Source: CAZWRV01 sp964636325 (GTDB lineage: Bacteria; Verrucomicrobiota; Lentisphaeria; Victivallales; GWF2-50-93). From it: a DNA stretch of 34,033 nucleotides. Shown here one piece after another: positions 30,238 to 34,033 of the stretch (positions within the stretch are counted from its first letter, which is position 1; each line of letters opens with the position of its first letter). The notes under the pieces were generated by a model that was not told where the DNA came from, searched no databases, and worked only from the letters and a program-made list of their open reading frames with translations. A program made the translations under genes and the position numbers. The stretch is from the NCBI GenBank assembly GCA_964636325.1, contig CAZWRV010000067.1, forward strand, positions 1 to 34,033. Direction: 5' to 3'.

Positions 30238-33200
30238 ATGCCAGACGACGACAGGACCATGAAGGCCGGGCCGGACGGAGCAGCTCCGTCGGGCGACAGG
30301 ACTATCGTCTTCACCTCCTCCGACAGGAAGGTGAAGGTCGAATCGATTGAACTGCCGTCCGGCGAGGATCTCACGAAATATTTCTCGCCGCAGCCGCCCG
30401 ACAAATACGGCGGCGAGCAGTTCGTCGACTGCGGAGGGATGAAGCTGATCCTGAAGGTCAGGGACAAGGACACCTCCAGGAATGTCGCCATGGCCGTCAT
30501 GTTCAAGGCCGGCGACAGGAGCCAGCTCGCGCGCTTCATCCAGGAAGCGAGGATCACCGCGAACCTCGAACACCCGAACATCGTGCCGGTCCATGAAATC
30601 GGAATCAAGCCCTCGGGCGAACCTTATTTCACGATGAAGCTGCTCGGCGGCGAGACGCTTTCGCAAATCTTTGACAAGCTGAGGGCGGGGGATCAAGCCT
30701 ACGCCGCCAGATACGGCCTCTACGAGCTGCTGGTGATTTTCAGGAAGATATGCGACGCCGTCGCGTTCGCCCATTCTAAGGGCGTCATCCATCTCGACCT
30801 GAAGCCGGGAAACGTCCAGGTCGGGGAATTCGGCGAGGTGCTCGTCCTCGACTGGGGGCTGGCCAAGATCATCGGCTCGCGCGAGGAGGGCGCCGGCGCG
30901 CCGCAGCAGCCCAGGCATATCCTCCCGGACGAGGGGACGACATCCTGCATGACCTTGGACGGCGAGGCCCTGGGCACTCCGGGCTACATGGCCCCGGAGC
31001 AGGCCGCGGGAAGGAACCGGCAGAAGGACGAGAGGACCGACATCTTCTCGCTGGGCACGATCCTCTACTGCGTGCTCACCCTTGAGAAGCCTTTCGTCGG
31101 CGCCTCAAAGGACGAGATTATCAGGAAGACGATGCAGGGCAGCTTCACCGCTCCGGAGCTGCGCGCCCCCTCAAGGAACGTACCCCGCTCGCTCTCGGCA
31201 GTCGTAATGAAGGCGATGTCCGCAAGGCCCGAGGACCGCTACCAGAGGGTCGCCGACCTCGTCGCCGAGATTGACGCTTTCACCGCCGGGTATGCCACAA
31301 GCGCCGAAAAGGCCGGCCTCCTGAGAAGGCTCTATCTCAAGATTATGAGGAACAAGGCCGCGGCGCTTGTCTCCGCCGTCGTCGTTTCAGCACTGCTGGC
31401 GGTTCTCGGAGTCTGGGCGGATTTCGCCTTGAAGCAGCATGCCACCTGGGGCACTGCAAGGGACGTGACGCCGGCGGACGGACAGGATTTGTCCTCCAAA
31501 TGGATTGCACGCGGCATAAGCCAGGGCCGCTGGGAACTCAAGGGCGGCGCACTGCGTCCGGCGGACGGAGGTGAATCCATTATCTTCTACAACGAGCCGC
31601 TCTACGGCAACACCGCCGTCGAATTCGATGTCAGGGCCGACGACGCGAAGGCCCTCTCCGGCAAGTCCGACTTCGGAATAGTCCTCTGCGGCGACATGAA
31701 GACGGCGCGCCGCTACGATCTCCTCGTCGGCGCATATTTCAATTCGGTCGCGACCGTCCAGCGGGAACGGAAAGACAAATATTCCATCGCGTTCGCCGTC
31801 AGCCCGGAAAGGACATACCGCGTCAGGGGAGAGAAGGAGGGCGAACGCCTCAGGCTCTACTGCGACGGAAAGCTCCTCATAGAATGGCGTGACCTCTTCT
31901 ATATCGAAGGCGGATACGCGGGCATAGTCTGCAACGGCACGGGCAAAAGCTTCTCCAACATCAAAATAAGCCAGAAGGGGATCCCGAAGCTCGTCTCGTC
32001 CGTGAGCATGGGCGACGAAATGTTCAGGCGCGGCAGGGCGGAATCAGGAGAGCTGCGGAACAAGTGCTTGGACGGCGCCGAAGAGCTCTATTCCCTCGTA
32101 TGGGAGAGCCAGTCCGGGAACGAGACCGGCTGGAACGCACTCCTCAAAAGGGCATATGTCAGGATGGAGCTCGGAAGGCACAAGGAGGCGCTCGAGGACG
32201 TCGGGACGCTTGAAAAGTTCACAAGCTCCTTCGACCAGGGAGCGCTCAAGCTGCAGCTCCTGCTGGCCGTCGGAAGGGCCACCGACGCAGAGCTCTGCTT
32301 CATCGATCTTTCCGGCAGATATCCGGCGTCCCTCTTCGATCTCATCGACACATTGCGCTCGGGCCTCGAGGCCTTGGACGAGGCTGCGCTCCCGGACTGC
32401 TCAAGGCAACGCTTCTGGAAGCTTATCGCCGAAAACGAGCCTTCCGAGATATTCGACTGTTCATCCGCAAGGCTCAAGTCCCTTGACTTCCTGAAGGGAA
32501 TGCAGTTCAGCGCAGTGAGCTGCAGGAACAACAGCATATCCTCGCTTGAGCCCCTGAAGGGCATGGGGCTTGTCCATCTCGACTGCACCAGGAACAGAAT
32601 CGCCTCGCTCGATCCTCTCGCCGGAATGAAGCTGTCATCCCTCAAATGCGGCTTCAACGAAATCCGCGACCTTTCCCCGCTCTCGGGAATGCCGCTGAAG
32701 ACACTCTACTGTTGGCGGAACAATATCGGCGACCTCTCGCCGCTCCGCGGAACGGCTCTGGAGCTGCTCGACTGCGGCGAGAACAAGATAAGCGACCTTT
32801 CCCCCCTCAAGGATATGCCGCTCAAGAAGCTGGTGTGCGGACAGAACTCGATCGAGTCTCTGGCGCCCCTGTCCGGACTGCCGATCGAATCCCTGGACAT
32901 CTCCGGCAACAGGATATCGTCGCTAGGACCGCTGAAAGGAATACCGCTCAGAAACTTGTTCTGCGCCGACAATCCCCTGCATAACCTCGAAGGGATAGAA
33001 GACTGCAAGCTCGAAGAGCTGGACTGTTCAAAAAACGGGCTCGCCAACCTTGCAGGCCTGCCCAAGTGCGGCATCAAAAGCCTGTCCTGCTCCGCAAACA
33101 ACTTGACCGACATCGAGTCCCTGGCCGCCCATCCGCTCCAGTCGCTCTGCTGCGGCGGAAACAATATAAAATCCCTGAAACCCCTTGACGGCAAGCAGAT

Positions 33201-33840
33201 GAAGTTCCTCGACTGCTCCCGCAACCAAATCGAACAGCTCGACTTCTATTGCCCGGGCATCAAGGCACTGTATTCATGCGGCAACAGGCTCAAGGGCCCG
33301 GGCTCGTTCGCCGAAAACCCCCCGCCCATATTCTACTACGACTGCGGAACCATGACGGCGGACGACATCAGGAAGATAATCGAGGGCTGGAAGGGCAGGG
33401 CGGATCTTGCGAACCTCGCAACCGACGCCGAAGTCCTCCTAATGATGAAGAGCGATGATCTGAAGGCGGTCAGGAAATCCGCGAGAAGATTCAACGGCCA
33501 TTCCTATCTGCTTGTTCCGCAGATGCTTCCGTGGAACGATGCCGCGGCCCTTTGTTCCAGGATGGATGCGCATCTCGCAACAATCACCTCCAAGGAGGAG
33601 CAGGAATGGATCAAGGACAGCTTCGACTGGTCGCTCCCTGTATGGATCGGCGCGAGCGACATCGCAAGGGAGGGCGAGTGGAAGTGGATCGACGGCGAAA
33701 AGTGGGACTACCAAAACTGGGGCCCGTTCGAACCGAACAACGCCATGGGCGCCGAACACCACCTCATGATGTCAAGATCCGGCGAATGGTTCGACGCCGA
33801 CGGCGCCGAGCCACGAGTCTTCTTCGCGGAGTGGGAGTGA
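30238..33840 (+). CDS. Receptor-like Ser/Thr kinase with LamG-like, 21-residue cysteine LRR and C-type lectin domains
   Basis: A 1200-residue membrane kinase. Kinase domain ~60-350: CGGMK (66-69), VAMA where VAIK is expected (A86 replaces the lysine), E103, HLD (185-187, Arg of HRD is Leu), K189, N192, DWG (205-207) and MAPEQ. K69 in the glycine loop could take the lysine's role as in WNK kinases. One span at ~373-394 puts the rest outside. Residues ~410-580 are a LamG/concanavalin-like beta sandwich; ~585-735 a helical linker; ~735-1020 fourteen leucine-rich repeats of exactly 21 residues (PLxxLxCxxNxIxxLxPLxG). Residues ~1086-1200 are a C-type lectin domain with WIG, EPN (1165-1167, the mannose-type calcium motif) and a final FFAEWE lacking the usual Cys. 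GGAGG lies 11 bases before ATG 30238. It should sense an extracellular ligand, probably a glycan. Confidence 0.93.
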   Translation: MPDDDRTMKAGPDGAAPSGDRTIVFTSSDRKVKVESIELPSGEDLTKYFSPQPPDKYGGEQFVDCGGMKLILKVRDKDTSRNVAMAVMFKAGDRSQLARFIQEARITANLEHPNIVPVHEIGIKPSGEPYFTMKLLGGETLSQIFDKLRAGDQAYAARYGLYELLVIFRKICDAVAFAHSKGVIHLDLKPGNVQVGEFGEVLVLDWGLAKIIGSREEGAGAPQQPRHILPDEGTTSCMTLDGEALGTPGYMAPEQAAGRNRQKDERTDIFSLGTILYCVLTLEKPFVGASKDEIIRKTMQGSFTAPELRAPSRNVPRSLSAVVMKAMSARPEDRYQRVADLVAEIDAFTAGYATSAEKAGLLRRLYLKIMRNKAAALVSAVVVSALLAVLGVWADFALKQHATWGTARDVTPADGQDLSSKWIARGISQGRWELKGGALRPADGGESIIFYNEPLYGNTAVEFDVRADDAKALSGKSDFGIVLCGDMKTARRYDLLVGAYFNSVATVQRERKDKYSIAFAVSPERTYRVRGEKEGERLRLYCDGKLLIEWRDLFYIEGGYAGIVCNGTGKSFSNIKISQKGIPKLVSSVSMGDEMFRRGRAESGELRNKCLDGAEELYSLVWESQSGNETGWNALLKRAYVRMELGRHKEALEDVGTLEKFTSSFDQGALKLQLLLAVGRATDAELCFIDLSGRYPASLFDLIDTLRSGLEALDEAALPDCSRQRFWKLIAENEPSEIFDCSSARLKSLDFLKGMQFSAVSCRNNSISSLEPLKGMGLVHLDCTRNRIASLDPLAGMKLSSLKCGFNEIRDLSPLSGMPLKTLYCWRNNIGDLSPLRGTALELLDCGENKISDLSPLKDMPLKKLVCGQNSIESLAPLSGLPIESLDISGNRISSLGPLKGIPLRNLFCADNPLHNLEGIEDCKLEELDCSKNGLANLAGLPKCGIKSLSCSANNLTDIESLAAHPLQSLCCGGNNIKSLKPLDGKQMKFLDCSRNQIEQLDFYCPGIKALYSCGNRLKGPGSFAENPPPIFYYDCGTMTADDIRKIIEGWKGRADLANLATDAEVLLMMKSDDLKAVRKSARRFNGHSYLLVPQMLPWNDAAALCSRMDAHLATITSKEEQEWIKDSFDWSLPVWIGASDIAREGEWKWIDGEKWDYQNWGPFEPNNAMGAEHHLMMSRSGEWFDADGAEPRVFFAEWE
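32440..33291 (+). repeat. 63 bp-periodic LRR coding repeats inside the receptor kinase
   Basis: Fourteen coding units of 63 bases. The cysteine codons fall at residues 741, 762, 783, 804, 825, 846, 867, 909, 930, 951, 972, 993 and 1014, each separated by 21 residues except position 888, where Ile replaces Cys (LDISGN). Most units end in PL-xG-M. Confidence 0.9.
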
Positions 33841-33874
33841 ACGGCAGCGGATGCCGGATAACAGATGTCAGGTT

Positions 33875-33920
33875 CCGGATACTGTTCGACCTTCGGCAGA
33901 TATCGGCAGTCATCGAAAGG
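33875..33920. repeat. Right flanking direct repeat of the receptor-kinase gene
   Basis: Direct, imperfect copy of the repeat at 30158-30202 (see there), beginning 34 bp after the stop codon. The rest of 33841-34033 holds no gene that I can see. Confidence 0.7.
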
Positions 33921-34033
33921 TTTCGACTGGGATCGGAAACCGGCGCGGCGGACATGAAAAGGACAATCGAGTTTCAGTAGAGTGGCCATCTGCGAGATTC
34001 GCAGTTCTGTCGTTCAGAAACTCGATGGAGGGC

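Overview
The window looks like a chromosomal stretch from a Gram-negative bacterium of the PVC superphylum, most like Lentisphaerota/Kiritimatiellota. This is inferred from gene content, not from a marker gene: Cys-type sulfatase, URO-D-like proteins, several Hanks-type Ser/Thr kinases with C-terminal extensions, lipoproteins, an exported MEMO-AMMECR1 fusion, a two-Cys-pair zinc-ribbon kinase and a C-type lectin domain. I saw no rRNA, tRNA, transposase, integrase or CRISPR array.

Layout. Bases 1-620 are a junkyard: a truncated + strand gene joined head-on to the first ~25 codons of an FGGY-type sugar kinase on the - strand, with half a palindromic repeat at the break. Bases 687-5925 (+) form a catabolic-looking group: sulfatase, two URO-D/methyltransferase-fold proteins and a xylose-isomerase-like TIM barrel, separated by repeat-rich spacers including a ~278 bp MITE-like element. 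Bases 5953-8292 (+) carry an exported MEMO-AMMECR1 fusion and an orphan HisA. Bases 8565-10606 (+) carry a membrane-anchored coiled-coil protein, a 38-residue single-span protein and a tiny lipoprotein, which may be an envelope cassette. YggS/PLPBP lies at 10829-11521 (-) and a small membrane/TPR-like protein at 11857-12465 (+).

Bases 12616-21158 (-) hold a signalling and membrane block: a pseudokinase, an SPFH/stomatin protein, an ABC-2 type permease, an exported CWB2-like protein, then a tight run of active Ser/Thr kinase, calcineurin-like phosphoesterase and M24 aminopeptidase. Bases 21445-24337 contain a small coiled-coil protein (+) and three exported proteins (-): ankyrin lipoprotein, OB-like protein and SH3b protein. 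Bases 24381-27975 (-) are two overlapping polytopic GT-C-like membrane proteins. Bases 28317-30077 (-) are an AraC regulator, a zinc-ribbon membrane protein and a stand-alone Smr protein.

The most striking gene is at 30238-33840 (+): a 1200-residue receptor-like kinase. Its cytoplasmic kinase domain has no lysine at the usual beta3 position but has one in the glycine loop (WNK-like). A single membrane span follows, then a LamG-like domain, 14 leucine-rich repeats of exactly 21 residues with a cysteine in 13 of them, and a C-terminal C-type lectin domain with an EPN motif.

Second theme: intergenic palindromes. Two hairpin families (A and B) share a loop core but have different arms that changed on both sides, and they occur as composite B-A units in both orientations. 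Several other low-complexity inverted-repeat spacers occur at gene ends.
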